49,713 nucleotides of DNA, from assembly GCA_900551705.1 (NCBI GenBank), contig URWY01000008.1, forward strand, positions 1 through 49,713. The letters are read 5' to 3'. This document shows positions 41,418 through 49,547 of this stretch, piece by piece. Positions within the stretch are counted from its first letter, which is position 1, and each line of letters opens with the position of its first letter. The notes beneath the pieces are model-generated. The model saw only the letters and a program-made list of their open reading frames with translations. It was not told the origin of the DNA and searched no databases. The translations under genes and the position numbers were made by a program. This DNA comes from an uncultured Bacillota bacterium. Its GTDB lineage: Bacteria; Bacillota; Clostridia; Christensenellales; UBA1242.

Positions 41418-41464
41418 TCTACGGAACCAAAGGTTAGGTGTTCAAATCCCCTACGGCGCACCAA
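41418..41464 (+). pseudogene. 3' half of tRNA-Arg(ACG) with attR core and CCA
   Basis: It begins in the anticodon loop (CTACGGA) and continues with ACCAA, the variable loop, T arm AGGTG-TTCAAAT-CCCCT (one T-C mismatch) and ACGGCGC-ACCA. It pairs with the 5' half at 37386. It has no promoter of its own. Confidence 0.88.
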
Positions 41465-41470
41465 AAAAAT

Positions 41471-41493
41471 AGCGGTTTAATTACCGCTTTTTT
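41471..41493 (+). terminator. ancestral tRNA-Arg terminator
   Basis: The stem AGCGGT/ACCGCT with a T run follows the tRNA 3' half. Confidence 0.75.
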
Positions 41494-41494
41494 G

Positions 41495-41522
41495 TTGCCA
41501 TTATTCAAAATTTTGCTAAAAT
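41495..41522 (+). promoter_or_regulatory. promoter of the RNA methyltransferase gene (leaderless)
   Basis: TTGCCA (41495-41500), a 16-bp spacer and TAAAAT (41517-41522) end 6 bp before the ATG. No SD is present. Confidence 0.55.
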
Positions 41523-41528
41523 AAAAAT

Positions 41529-42815
41529 ATGAAAATATCTAAAAATTTTGAAGCAGAAATTGTTGACATTGGAACAAACGGCAATGGCGTGGCGAAAAAA
41601 GACGGCATTGTTTGTTTTGTGCCATACACAATTACTGGCGAAAAAGTTTTGGTTAATGTAAATAAAATTGAAAAAAATTTTTGCATTTGCACTGCCGAAA
41701 AAATTATTTCCCCTTCAAAAAACCGAATTTCACCAAATTGTCCATATTTTGGAAAATGTGGTGGTTGCCAACTACAACATATTTCTAAACAAATGCAATT
41801 AGAATATAAAACAAAACAAATAAAAACCATTTTAGAAAAAAACTTGCATCAAAATATTGATGTATTACCTTGCATCAGCGAAAACGATTACAACTATCGC
41901 AACAAAATTAATTTTTCTATATTCCAAAATCGCCTTTGTTTTTCAGACAATGATAATAACTTTTTTGCCGTTTCTAATTGTCCTTTATTTGTTTGCGATT
42001 TAACACAAATTATTAATATTTTCAATAATTATTTAGAAAAAAACAAGCCAAATTTGAAAACCTTACACATTCGACTTTTGAACAATGTTTATCAATTTAC
42101 TTTTGTATCAAGCAATATTAATATTCCAAATTTTGACGAATTAATTGATAATTTAAAAAATATAAATATCAATTTTTCCCTAAACTTTTGCATAAATAAA
42201 ATTAAAAATAGTTCAAACATAATGGGCGATATAAAATGTGTTTATGGTGATGAAAAACTGGATTATGAAAACTTTGGAGTTAAAAGCAAAATTTCTCCTG
42301 AGTCTTTTTTGCAAGTTAATGAAAAAGTTCAAAATAAAATTTACGAAAACATCAATAATAAAATTTCAAACTCTAATAATGTTATAAATGCTTATGGCGG
42401 AACTGGTATTTTGAGTTCAATTATTGCCAAAAAAGCAAAAAAGGTTTATTCAATAGAAATTAATAAACAGGCAAACAAAAACTGCCAAGAAATGGTTGAC
42501 AAAAACAAAATAAATAATGTTGCAGCAATTTGTGGTGACTGCAAAATTGAAATTCCAAAATTATTAGAAACACAAAACATTTCTCACATTATTTTTGACC
42601 CACCAAGAAGCGGCATTGATAATTCAATTTTAGAGTGCGTAAAAAAATTAAATATTGAAAATATTATTTATCTTTCTTGCAATCCCTCAACGCTGGCAAG
42701 AGATTTAAAAATACTTTCAAACAAATATGAACTTGTAAGCGTGCAGCCTTATGATATGTTCCCTCAAACTTATCACATAGAAACGCTTGTGTTTTTGAAA
42801 CTTAAAAATATGTAA
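41529..42815 (+). CDS. 23S rRNA (uracil-5-)methyltransferase, RlmCD/RumA family
   Basis: A 428-aa SAM-dependent enzyme that makes 5-methyluridine in 23S rRNA. A TRAM domain opens the protein (about 1-58, EAEIVDIGTNGNGVAKKDGI). The Fe-S cysteines are in NCPYFGKCGGCQL (about 72-84). The methyltransferase part has NAYGGTGILSSIIA, HIIFDPPRSGID and the catalytic Cys in YLSCNPSTLARD. The exact target (U747, U1939 or both; a tRNA target is also possible) cannot be read from the sequence. Confidence 0.92.
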   Translation: MKISKNFEAEIVDIGTNGNGVAKKDGIVCFVPYTITGEKVLVNVNKIEKNFCICTAEKIISPSKNRISPNCPYFGKCGGCQLQHISKQMQLEYKTKQIKTILEKNLHQNIDVLPCISENDYNYRNKINFSIFQNRLCFSDNDNNFFAVSNCPLFVCDLTQIINIFNNYLEKNKPNLKTLHIRLLNNVYQFTFVSSNINIPNFDELIDNLKNININFSLNFCINKIKNSSNIMGDIKCVYGDEKLDYENFGVKSKISPESFLQVNEKVQNKIYENINNKISNSNNVINAYGGTGILSSIIAKKAKKVYSIEINKQANKNCQEMVDKNKINNVAAICGDCKIEIPKLLETQNISHIIFDPPRSGIDNSILECVKKLNIENIIYLSCNPSTLARDLKILSNKYELVSVQPYDMFPQTYHIETLVFLKLKNM

Positions 42816-42826
42816 AAATCGTTGTA

Positions 42827-42855
42827 TTGACATAAAACTGTCATAGTGATATAAT
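42827..42855 (+). promoter_or_regulatory. perfect-consensus promoter of the LRR gene
   Basis: TTGACA (42827-42832), a 17-bp spacer and TATAAT (42850-42855) match both hexamers perfectly. The ATG follows 10 bp later without an SD, so the leader would be only a few nucleotides. Confidence 0.85.
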
Positions 42856-42865
42856 AAAATTAATT

Positions 42866-45049
42866 ATGGAAAGAGATGAATTTTTAGAATCAGTCGCAAA
42901 AGAAACTTTGGAGAAAATACTTAAAGATAATCCAAGTTGTAAAAATAGCGGTATCAAAGTTTTTGTTGATTATTCAAAAGAAAACCCAGAAATCAAGTTA
43001 GTTGTTCCTGGCAGTGTAAAAATGATAACCTCTTATATGTTTGATCATTTAAAAAGAGTCAATTCGGTAGATATCCAGGAAGGTATCCAAACCATAATGT
43101 CAAATGCTTTTGATACTTGCGACAGTATTAGGGAAATTCACTTGCCAGAATCTCTTGTCCAAATTCAGTCATTGGCATTTGCTAACTGTATAAATTTAGA
43201 AAAAATAAACTTCCCTAATAATCTACTGCAAATAGATTCAGAGGCTTTCTATCAATGCGGACAACTAAAAGAAATTAAACTACCAGATAGTTTAGAGGAC
43301 CTTGGACCTGGGGCTTTTGCACTCTGCAAAAGACTTGAAAGAGTTGAATTGCCAGATTCTATAATTGATTTGAAAAACAGCACGTTTCAGAATTGTTACA
43401 ACTTAAAAGAAATAAAATTACCAAGCAATCTCGCAAAAATTGAATCTAGCTGTTTTCATAAGTGTCGTTCTTTGGAAAATATTGAACTTCCTGACACTGT
43501 AAAAGAAATAGGTCAATATGCATTTGAACACTGTGAAAAATTAAAGAAAATTAAACTTCCAAAAAACATTGAAAAAATCTGGATAGAAGCATTTGCAGAA
43601 TGTGCGCTTGAAGAAATTGTTTTGCCATCAACAATGCAATTTCTTGATCGTAAAGCATTTGCGGATTGTGTAAATCTCAAAAAAGTCTTGTATGAATACG
43701 AAGATGGCAAATACTTTACTTTATCAAAAGAATTATATGATGAAGGATTAGATAGTGACGAGTTTCGCGGGCTTAGAAATTTCTTAAAAGTAAGAGATAA
43801 AATTGGAGCGAAATTTATTCCCGCTAAGCAAATTTTTACAAACACTCCCGAAAACATGATTGAAAATTTCTATAAACATTCTAAACTTTGGGCAGAAGTA
43901 TTCAACAAATTTGCTCAATCGAATGGAACAACCATGAAAGCAATTTTGCCACAAGTAAAAGAAGATTTTTATAAAATTTGTTTTGTCTCAGGGCTTTTTC
44001 AAGATGATTATAAAGTTAGAATGCAAGCAAAAGAATTTATTGAAACTAAAATAATTGGAAAATTTGGTCAATATCCACTACATGAAAGATTTACTGGTTT
44101 AAATATTTACGCAAATGGTTTTAACCCAAATTTTGCAGAATTCTTTATAAAAAACTTCGGGCCAGATTTCTTAATTAAACAAACTTATGACGAAGATTTA
44201 AAAAATATCAATTATTTTGCACAAGCTTATAACAATTTTTCAGAAATTGAAAAAGCATATCCTAACAAAGTTGTAACAACAAACACAGACAATGACAGGC
44301 TCACAGAAGAAGATATTTATAAGGTTATATCCAATGTAACATATAATGGTATTGAAACCGAACAAGACCAAGTCCTTGCTGAATTATGCAATCTGTATGG
44401 CTATTCACAAGAAGATTTTAAACAACTTCAAGATTATATGCACGAAGGCGAAAGAATAAAAAACGAAGGGCTTGAAAACTTATTTTGCTTACCAGACGAA
44501 GTTAGTAGCAAAAATGTAATCACTTATCGTTTTCTTGAAAAAGGCGACCCACTTGGTGGCTTACTTGGCGAAATCACAAATTGTTGTCAAACCATACATA
44601 GCGCAGCATCAAGTTGCTGTAGACATGGCATGACAAACCCAAATGGCGGATTTGTTGTATTTGAACTAGAAGGCAAAATAATTGGACAAAGTTGGGTCTG
44701 GTATGACAAGCAATCAGAAAAAATTTGCCTAGACAATGTTGAAGTGCCACGCTCAGCTAAAAATAAAGCTGTTACAGAAAAATCAGATTTTAAAAATTGC
44801 TTAAAGCGTTTAAGTAAGAATTTTAAAACCGCGATGAAAGAAAAAGGAAGAAATGTTTCCTATGTTACTATGGGAGCAGGTTATAATGATATTTTAGATG
44901 TCATAAACAAAAATTTCAAAAAAGTAAATGCAACCTTGACACTTGCTAATGCAGCAATTCAACAAGGTGGCCACCAAACTAGATTACAAGGACATGCTCC
45001 TGATTTAACTTACACAGATATAAATCAAGGCGAATACATTTTGGAATAA
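42866..45049 (+). CDS. cytoplasmic LRR_5 protein with unusual C-terminal domain
   Basis: 727 aa with no signal peptide. Residues ~45-275 form BspA-type LRR_5 repeats, each about 23 aa (AFYQCGQLKEIKLPDSLEDL, AFEHCEKLKKIKLPKNI). A helical middle (about 300-560) follows. The C-terminal part (about 545-700) contains GGLLGEITNCCQTIHSAASS, HGMTNPNGGFVVFE, GKIIGQSWVW and an acetyltransferase-like strand/helix pattern. BspA LRR proteins are normally secreted; this one seems cytosolic, pointing to a sensor or scaffold role. It is driven by a perfect-consensus promoter. Function unknown. Confidence 0.75.
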   Translation: MERDEFLESVAKETLEKILKDNPSCKNSGIKVFVDYSKENPEIKLVVPGSVKMITSYMFDHLKRVNSVDIQEGIQTIMSNAFDTCDSIREIHLPESLVQIQSLAFANCINLEKINFPNNLLQIDSEAFYQCGQLKEIKLPDSLEDLGPGAFALCKRLERVELPDSIIDLKNSTFQNCYNLKEIKLPSNLAKIESSCFHKCRSLENIELPDTVKEIGQYAFEHCEKLKKIKLPKNIEKIWIEAFAECALEEIVLPSTMQFLDRKAFADCVNLKKVLYEYEDGKYFTLSKELYDEGLDSDEFRGLRNFLKVRDKIGAKFIPAKQIFTNTPENMIENFYKHSKLWAEVFNKFAQSNGTTMKAILPQVKEDFYKICFVSGLFQDDYKVRMQAKEFIETKIIGKFGQYPLHERFTGLNIYANGFNPNFAEFFIKNFGPDFLIKQTYDEDLKNINYFAQAYNNFSEIEKAYPNKVVTTNTDNDRLTEEDIYKVISNVTYNGIETEQDQVLAELCNLYGYSQEDFKQLQDYMHEGERIKNEGLENLFCLPDEVSSKNVITYRFLEKGDPLGGLLGEITNCCQTIHSAASSCCRHGMTNPNGGFVVFELEGKIIGQSWVWYDKQSEKICLDNVEVPRSAKNKAVTEKSDFKNCLKRLSKNFKTAMKEKGRNVSYVTMGAGYNDILDVINKNFKKVNATLTLANAAIQQGGHQTRLQGHAPDLTYTDINQGEYILE

Positions 45050-45050
45050 A

Positions 45051-45078
45051 AAATAACAGTCAAATGACTGTTATTTTT
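45051..45078. terminator. bidirectional terminator between LRR gene and rlmB
   Basis: The stem AAATAACAGTCA/TGACTGTTATTT with A and T tracts on both sides lies between the convergent genes. Confidence 0.85.
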
Positions 45079-45811
45079 TTCTTTGTCTTAATATTTCAAA
45101 AACTGATACAGCAGTTGCAACTGATACATTTAACGAGTTTATTTTGCCAAACATCGGAATCGTGAAAACACCATCACATTTTTGTTTTGTAAGCCTTGAA
45201 ACGCCAAAGCCTTCGCTCCCCATAACAACTGCAATCGAGCCGGTTAAATTGCTTTTCCAAATGTTTTCTCCGCCAAGTTCACAAGCATAAACCCAAACGC
45301 CTTGCGTTTTTAAATAATCTATGGTGTTATTTAAGTTTGTTACTTTCACAATGTTTACATTGCTTGCAGCACCAGCACTTGTTTTCAAAACTGTGTCATT
45401 AACTGCACATGCTCTGTGTTCTGGAATTATTATTCCATGAACACCAGCGCACTCTGCCGTTCTGATTATCGCACCTAAATTGTGAGGGTCTTCAACGCCA
45501 TCTAGAATTAAAATGAAAGGTGGCTCATTTTTTTCGCTTGCCAAGTTGAAAATATCCTCTAAATCGGCATATTCAAATTCAACAACTTCACCTATCATGC
45601 CTTGGTGAGCAATTTTTTCATTTTTTAAATTCGCGGTTTTGCTATCTAAAATTTTTCTATCAACAAAATTGATTTTAACATTGCTTTGCTTTGCTAAGTC
45701 AATAATTTCTTGCGATTGTTTATCTCTTAAAGATTTATCTATCATAAGTTTGTTGAATGTTTTTTCGCTTATTAATGCTTCACGAATAGCATTTTTACCA
45801 TAAATTAGCAT
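45071..45811 (-). CDS. rlmB: 23S rRNA (guanosine-2'-O-)methyltransferase, TrmH/RlmB family
   Basis: A 246-aa SPOUT-class methyltransferase. The N-terminal substrate-binding domain begins MLIYGKNAIREAL. The knotted SAM site has LDGVEDPHNLGAIIRTAECA, AVVMGSEGFGVS and MFGKINSLNVSVATAVSVFE. It overlaps mrnC upstream by 7 bp, the usual cysS/mrnC/rlmB-type arrangement of Firmicutes, here with metG in place of cysS. Confidence 0.93.
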   Translation of the reverse strand: MLIYGKNAIREALISEKTFNKLMIDKSLRDKQSQEIIDLAKQSNVKINFVDRKILDSKTANLKNEKIAHQGMIGEVVEFEYADLEDIFNLASEKNEPPFILILDGVEDPHNLGAIIRTAECAGVHGIIIPEHRACAVNDTVLKTSAGAASNVNIVKVTNLNNTIDYLKTQGVWVYACELGGENIWKSNLTGSIAVVMGSEGFGVSRLTKQKCDGVFTIPMFGKINSLNVSVATAVSVFEILRQRKK

Positions 45812-46224
45812 TGACTTTCTCCTTTATTGTGAACAATTTCAAACGATTTTTCTAAAATCTCGTTTAATCTGTCTTGCTTTTCAAGTAAATACAAATAACC
45901 GATAACCGCTTCAAAAGCAGTTGCTTTTTTATAGTTTTCAATTGAACTATTTTTTGCCTTATGTGATTTTGCGTTTCTTGCACGCTTTGCGATTTCTTGC
46001 TCTTGGACTGTCAAATCGTCAAACAGCGCATCATACGCTTTTGCTTGTGCCCCTGCATTGCAATATTTAACGCACTTTGAATGATAATCTCCTGCCAAAA
46101 GATTGCAGGACTTCAATATTTTGTTTCTTATAAAAAGAGTATGAACAGCGTCACCAACAAAACTCAGTGACAAAATGTTCATCTCGTTTATATTTTTTTC
46201 ATTTATTTCTTTAATTTCGTTCAA
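45805..46224 (-). CDS. mrnC: Mini-ribonuclease III
   Basis: A 139-aa RNase III catalytic domain without a dsRNA-binding domain, which trims 23S rRNA precursors. The signature LSLSFVGDAVHTLFIR carries the catalytic Asp. KSHKAKNSSIENYKKATAFE and AVIGYLYLL supply the second acidic cluster. It overlaps rlmB by 7 bp and follows metG by 8 bp, so all three are probably one operon. Confidence 0.94.
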   Translation of the reverse strand: MNEIKEINEKNINEMNILSLSFVGDAVHTLFIRNKILKSCNLLAGDYHSKCVKYCNAGAQAKAYDALFDDLTVQEQEIAKRARNAKSHKAKNSSIENYKKATAFEAVIGYLYLLEKQDRLNEILEKSFEIVHNKGESQC

Positions 46225-46232
46225 AATATATC

Positions 46233-47999
46233 CTACTTTAAATAATCTTTCAAATTAATTGTTTGTTCAAATTCTTCTTTGCGTTTTGCCAAGATTTCGT
46301 CATCAACACGAGCAAAAAGTGGCTTTGGTGCAAGTGTTTGATGAGATTTTTCAATATCAATCTTGCCAGCCTTTGCCCATACATTTTCGTCAGTTGGTGC
46401 GCCTGCGAAGTTTAGTTGTTCTTGCCAAATTTCTGTTGCTCTGTTTGGAATGATTGGCGCAGCGCAAATGCAAAGCGATTTTGCCATACACAAACACAAA
46501 TACAAAACTTTCTTTGCATTATCTATATCGCCATTTTTAATAAGTGACCAAGGTGCAGATTTTTCGATATATCCATTTCCAACGCTTGCAAAATTCATAA
46601 TTTCTTTATACGCTTTGATAAATTCAGTTTTTGAAAACAAATCGGAAATCAAGTTTGGATATTCTTGAATTGCTTTAATCATTTCGATATCAAATTCGTT
46701 TAATCCGAAATTTGAAAGTTTGTCATATTCTTTATTTTCAATCGCGTTTTTAATTTCGCCGTCAAATTCGAAATCTAATTTTCCTTCAAAATTTTTATAA
46801 ATCATATTCAAGCAACGATTGAAGAAATTGCCAAATTTGCCAACTAAATCTGCATTAACAACATCACAATAACCTTCCCATTTAAAATCACTATCTTTAT
46901 TCTCTGGGAAAACTGTAACCAAATATGCTCTGAGAGTGTCAACATCAATATCGCTTGTTAAAAGCGCATCGCAGAAAACGCCGATTTTCTTGCTCTTTGA
47001 AAATTTTTGACCATCAAAGTTCATGAAATTAAATCCAACAACATTGTGCGCTAAGTTATATTTGCCATTTGCGATTGTCATTGCTGGGAAAAATACAGAA
47101 TGGAACGAAATATTATCTTTGCCAATAAAGTTGTATATTTCGCAATCAGGGTTTTGCCATCTGTCCTTAACAAGTTCGTCCCCGCCAAGTTCTTTTGTTA
47201 TTGAAATATAGCCGATTGGAGCATCAAACCAAACATAGAAAACCTTGTCTTCAAAGCCTTTAAGTGGAACATTTATTCCCCATGGAATATCTCTTGTGAT
47301 AGCGCGTGGAGTTAAACCTTCTTTAATCCACCTTTTTGCTTCGCCATAAACATGTGGACGCCAAATATTTTTATGCGCTTCAATCCATTTATCAAGTTCA
47401 GGCTCAATTTTATCAAGTTTTAAAAACAAGTGCTTTGTCTTTTTAAATACAACTGGTTCGCCACAAAATTTACAGTGTGGATTGATAAGTTTATCACTAT
47501 CGTAAACCGAGCCACATTTGTCGCATTGGTCGCCATAAGCTTTGTCGTATCCGCAATATGGGCAAGTGCCAATAACAAACCTATCTGCCAAAGCGATTTT
47601 GTCTTTCTCGCAATATAACATTTCAGTTTCGCGCTCTTCAATGTATCCATTTTTGTATATCTCAGTGAAAAACTCTTTTGTTATAGCATCGTGCTCAGGG
47701 GTGTGTGTTCCAGAATTCAAAGAATATGAAATACCAAGTTTTTTATAAATTTCCCTATGAATATCTCCAACCTTTTTAACAAAAACCTCTGGTGGCATAT
47801 TGTATTCTTGTGCGGATATTAAATTTGCTGTTCCGTGCTCATCTGCGCCGCCAATAAAAATTGCATCGTTGCCAACAGCTTTTTGATAACGATAAAAAAT
47901 ATCGGCTGGCAAATGACAACCAACTATATGCCCAAAGTGTGGCAAATTATTAACATAAGGCAATGCTGCGGTGATTAAAACTTTCTTATTCATAAACAT
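46233..47999 (-). CDS. metG: methionyl-tRNA synthetase
   Basis: A 588-aa class I synthetase. The HIGH motif appears as PHFGHIVG (about 20). The zinc knuckle has CPYCGYDKAYGDQCDKC and CKFCGEP. The KMSKS loop is KFSKSKKIG. It lacks the C-terminal tRNA-binding (EMAP-like) dimerisation domain of many Firmicute MetG proteins and ends soon after the anticodon-binding region. It heads the metG-mrnC-rlmB operon. No T-box is recognised upstream. Confidence 0.96.
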   Translation of the reverse strand: MFMNKKVLITAALPYVNNLPHFGHIVGCHLPADIFYRYQKAVGNDAIFIGGADEHGTANLISAQEYNMPPEVFVKKVGDIHREIYKKLGISYSLNSGTHTPEHDAITKEFFTEIYKNGYIEERETEMLYCEKDKIALADRFVIGTCPYCGYDKAYGDQCDKCGSVYDSDKLINPHCKFCGEPVVFKKTKHLFLKLDKIEPELDKWIEAHKNIWRPHVYGEAKRWIKEGLTPRAITRDIPWGINVPLKGFEDKVFYVWFDAPIGYISITKELGGDELVKDRWQNPDCEIYNFIGKDNISFHSVFFPAMTIANGKYNLAHNVVGFNFMNFDGQKFSKSKKIGVFCDALLTSDIDVDTLRAYLVTVFPENKDSDFKWEGYCDVVNADLVGKFGNFFNRCLNMIYKNFEGKLDFEFDGEIKNAIENKEYDKLSNFGLNEFDIEMIKAIQEYPNLISDLFSKTEFIKAYKEIMNFASVGNGYIEKSAPWSLIKNGDIDNAKKVLYLCLCMAKSLCICAAPIIPNRATEIWQEQLNFAGAPTDENVWAKAGKIDIEKSHQTLAPKPLFARVDDEILAKRKEEFEQTINLKDYLK

Positions 48000-48114
48000 C
48001 TCTCTTTGTAAAAATTTCTAACCTAAGTATACTCAAAAATTTATAAAAAACAACAAATTATGCATACATGAAAACATATCTTGACCATAAATATACTTAA
48101 AATGGGATATGTAT

Positions 48115-48136
48115 AAGTTATCCACATTTCCACATA
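48115..48136 (+). repeat. 22-bp DnaA-box repeat, copy 1
   Basis: Identical to 48210-48231; it includes TTATCCACA at 48118-48126. Confidence 0.85.
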
Positions 48137-48209
48137 TAAATAATTATTCAAAATTGTAAATATTTATAAATTTTTTATGCATAATGTGAATTTATGGCAC
48201 TTTTTAAGC

Positions 48210-48231
48210 AAGTTATCCACATTTCCACATA
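48210..48231 (+). repeat. 22-bp DnaA-box repeat, copy 2
   Basis: Identical to 48115-48136, starting 95 bp later, close to nine helical turns, so both copies face the same side of the DNA. Confidence 0.85.
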
Positions 48232-48445
48232 CATTTTTAACCAAACTGCCTATTTCCTAGTGTATAGAGTTCTAATTCATCTATAAAATGTAGATAACAT
48301 GAGTATAACTTTGACCAAAATTAAGATAACATTTATCATTTTAAAAGTCAAGGCATATCCGTTATGCATAAAAATAAAATAAGATGCATTAAAGGTGAAA
48401 AATTAAAAACTTATCACGCTTAAAAATACATCTTTTAATGGCGAC

Positions 48446-49216
48446 TTATAAACACAAATTACACTTTGGTAAAATAAAAACTCGACTGGCAAAAACCTGG
48501 CTAATAAGGGTTAATGCGGAACTATTTTCGCTATCATCACAATAGATATTGATGCGTTTTGGCGACAAACTTATAATTGATGTTATCAAAAACGCTTCGT
48601 CATTTTGATTGCTTATCTCGCTGTCCTGCTCTATTTCGTTAAAATTCTCATCGCAGATTTTAAAACTATCATTTTCTTTAACAACATTAATACAGCCTGT
48701 TGAAATCTCTATGTTTTCAATCAAAAATTTTAATAAGTCTATAAATGTATCATTACAAAGCAAATAACTAGCATTTTCGTTGGCTAGTTTAATCAATTCT
48801 TGCCATTTGCTTCGTAATTGTTTTAATCTAAAATCGTAAAAACTTTCTATAAAAAAATTTGCGTTAAGTTTCAAATTATGAGTAACAATATACCTGTCGG
48901 TTTCGCGGTCAAACACAACAAGAGCCTTTTTAAGTGCGTCCAAATTTAGTTGATTATGTATTGGAAGGTGCAAGTTGCGATTGATATAATCAAGTTTAAA
49001 GTCAGTTGTGATAACATCAGCAATAGCATCGCAGATAAAAAAAGATATGCGAGGTTTCTCAATTTCTTCGCAAGCAACAACGATAAATATTTTTTGGTTT
49101 TCACTATAAGAAGTCACAACAGCGCCAAAACTGCTGGCATTGCTTTTGATTTCTTTATAAAGTCTTTTTGCAGACATGGCATTTTGTTCAGATAAAGCAA
49201 TAGAAAATTCAAACAT
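48446..49216 (-). CDS. ytxC: YtxC-like sporulation-family protein
   Basis: About 256 aa. The C-terminal half matches what I know of YtxC: IDLLKFLIENIEISTGCINVV, FKICDENFNEI, DEAFLITSIISLSPKRINIY and a final cysteine pair in LPKCNLC. YtxC is conserved in endospore formers; its biochemical role is not established. ATG 49216 with GAGG upstream is preferred over an upstream TTG. It lies between the DnaA-box region and the end of the 16S gene. Confidence 0.75.
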   Translation of the reverse strand: MFEFSIALSEQNAMSAKRLYKEIKSNASSFGAVVTSYSENQKIFIVVACEEIEKPRISFFICDAIADVITTDFKLDYINRNLHLPIHNQLNLDALKKALVVFDRETDRYIVTHNLKLNANFFIESFYDFRLKQLRSKWQELIKLANENASYLLCNDTFIDLLKFLIENIEISTGCINVVKENDSFKICDENFNEIEQDSEISNQNDEAFLITSIISLSPKRINIYCDDSENSSALTLISQVFASRVFILPKCNLCL

Positions 49217-49296
49217 AAAATATCCTCGCAAGGTATTTTATGCAATGAAAAACTTTTTAACCGCAAAAAAATAAAACACTTTGTCAAATAAACAAA

Positions 49297-49325
49297 ATAA
49301 AAAAACCACTCCGGCCGAGTGGTTT
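49297..49325 (-). terminator. terminator of the 16S rRNA transcript
   Basis: The 9-bp stem AAACCACTC/GAGTGGTTT (49303-49325) with a T run on the minus strand lies about 220 bp beyond the 16S 3' end. It is before ytxC and no 23S gene intervenes. Confidence 0.85.
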
Positions 49326-49547
49326 AAATTTTAAATTGTGAAAACTGAACTTTATGGAATGGGTTTTGATAGTAAACTAAGTTTCTTATTTATCTTTTAA
49401 TTTCGTCTAAACTTTCTTATAACAAAGTGTGTCACCGAGTTTGAGTCTTTGTGTTTTGTAGCTTTTGCTACGAATTTTATTTTCGACCTAATTAAAGGTC
49501 CATCAAGTTCGCTTGAACTTGAAGTCGACATAAAGAATTACTCTTTA
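49326..49547 (-). other. 16S rRNA 3' trailer, no tRNA or 23S
   Basis: This ~220-nt stretch follows the 16S 3' end. It contains two hairpins (TCAAGTTC/GAACTTGA at 49503-49522; GTAGC/GCTAC near 49458-49471) that may be processing stems. No tRNA, ITS-type spacer or 23S 5' end is seen. Confidence 0.6.

Larger units (their letters stand above)
37417..41425. mobile_element. 4.0-kb degraded integrative element in the tRNA-Arg anticodon loop
   Basis: The element is bounded by the 8-bp core TCTACGGA (37417-37424 and 41418-41425) inside the anticodon loop of the interrupted tRNA-Arg. It contains an intact divergent tRNA-Arg(ACG), a truncated integrase facing the left end, and a large lipoprotein gene. 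Tandem 10-bp repeats are present near both ends: TTTACCGTAT and GTTTCCGTAT at 37821-37840, and ATACGGTAAA, ATACGATAAA and ATATGGTAAA at 41356-41385. The layout matches the tRNA-Thr element. The integrase lacks its N-terminus, so the element is probably immobile. Confidence 0.8.
48000..48445. other. intergenic region with paired DnaA boxes and AT-rich repeats
   Basis: No gene is seen in 446 bp. It contains a 22-bp direct repeat (48115-48136 and 48210-48231), each with a perfect DnaA box TTATCCACA (48118-48126; 48213-48221) followed by a half-box TTTCCACA. TTATGCATA occurs three times (near 48058, 48176 and 48362), GATAACAT twice and TTGACCA twice. An AT-rich stretch lies between the boxes. Confidence 0.7.

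Noticed and set aside
48000..48445. T-box riboswitch upstream of metG
   Set aside because: I could not find the conserved T-box core or a terminator/antiterminator pair before the metG start.
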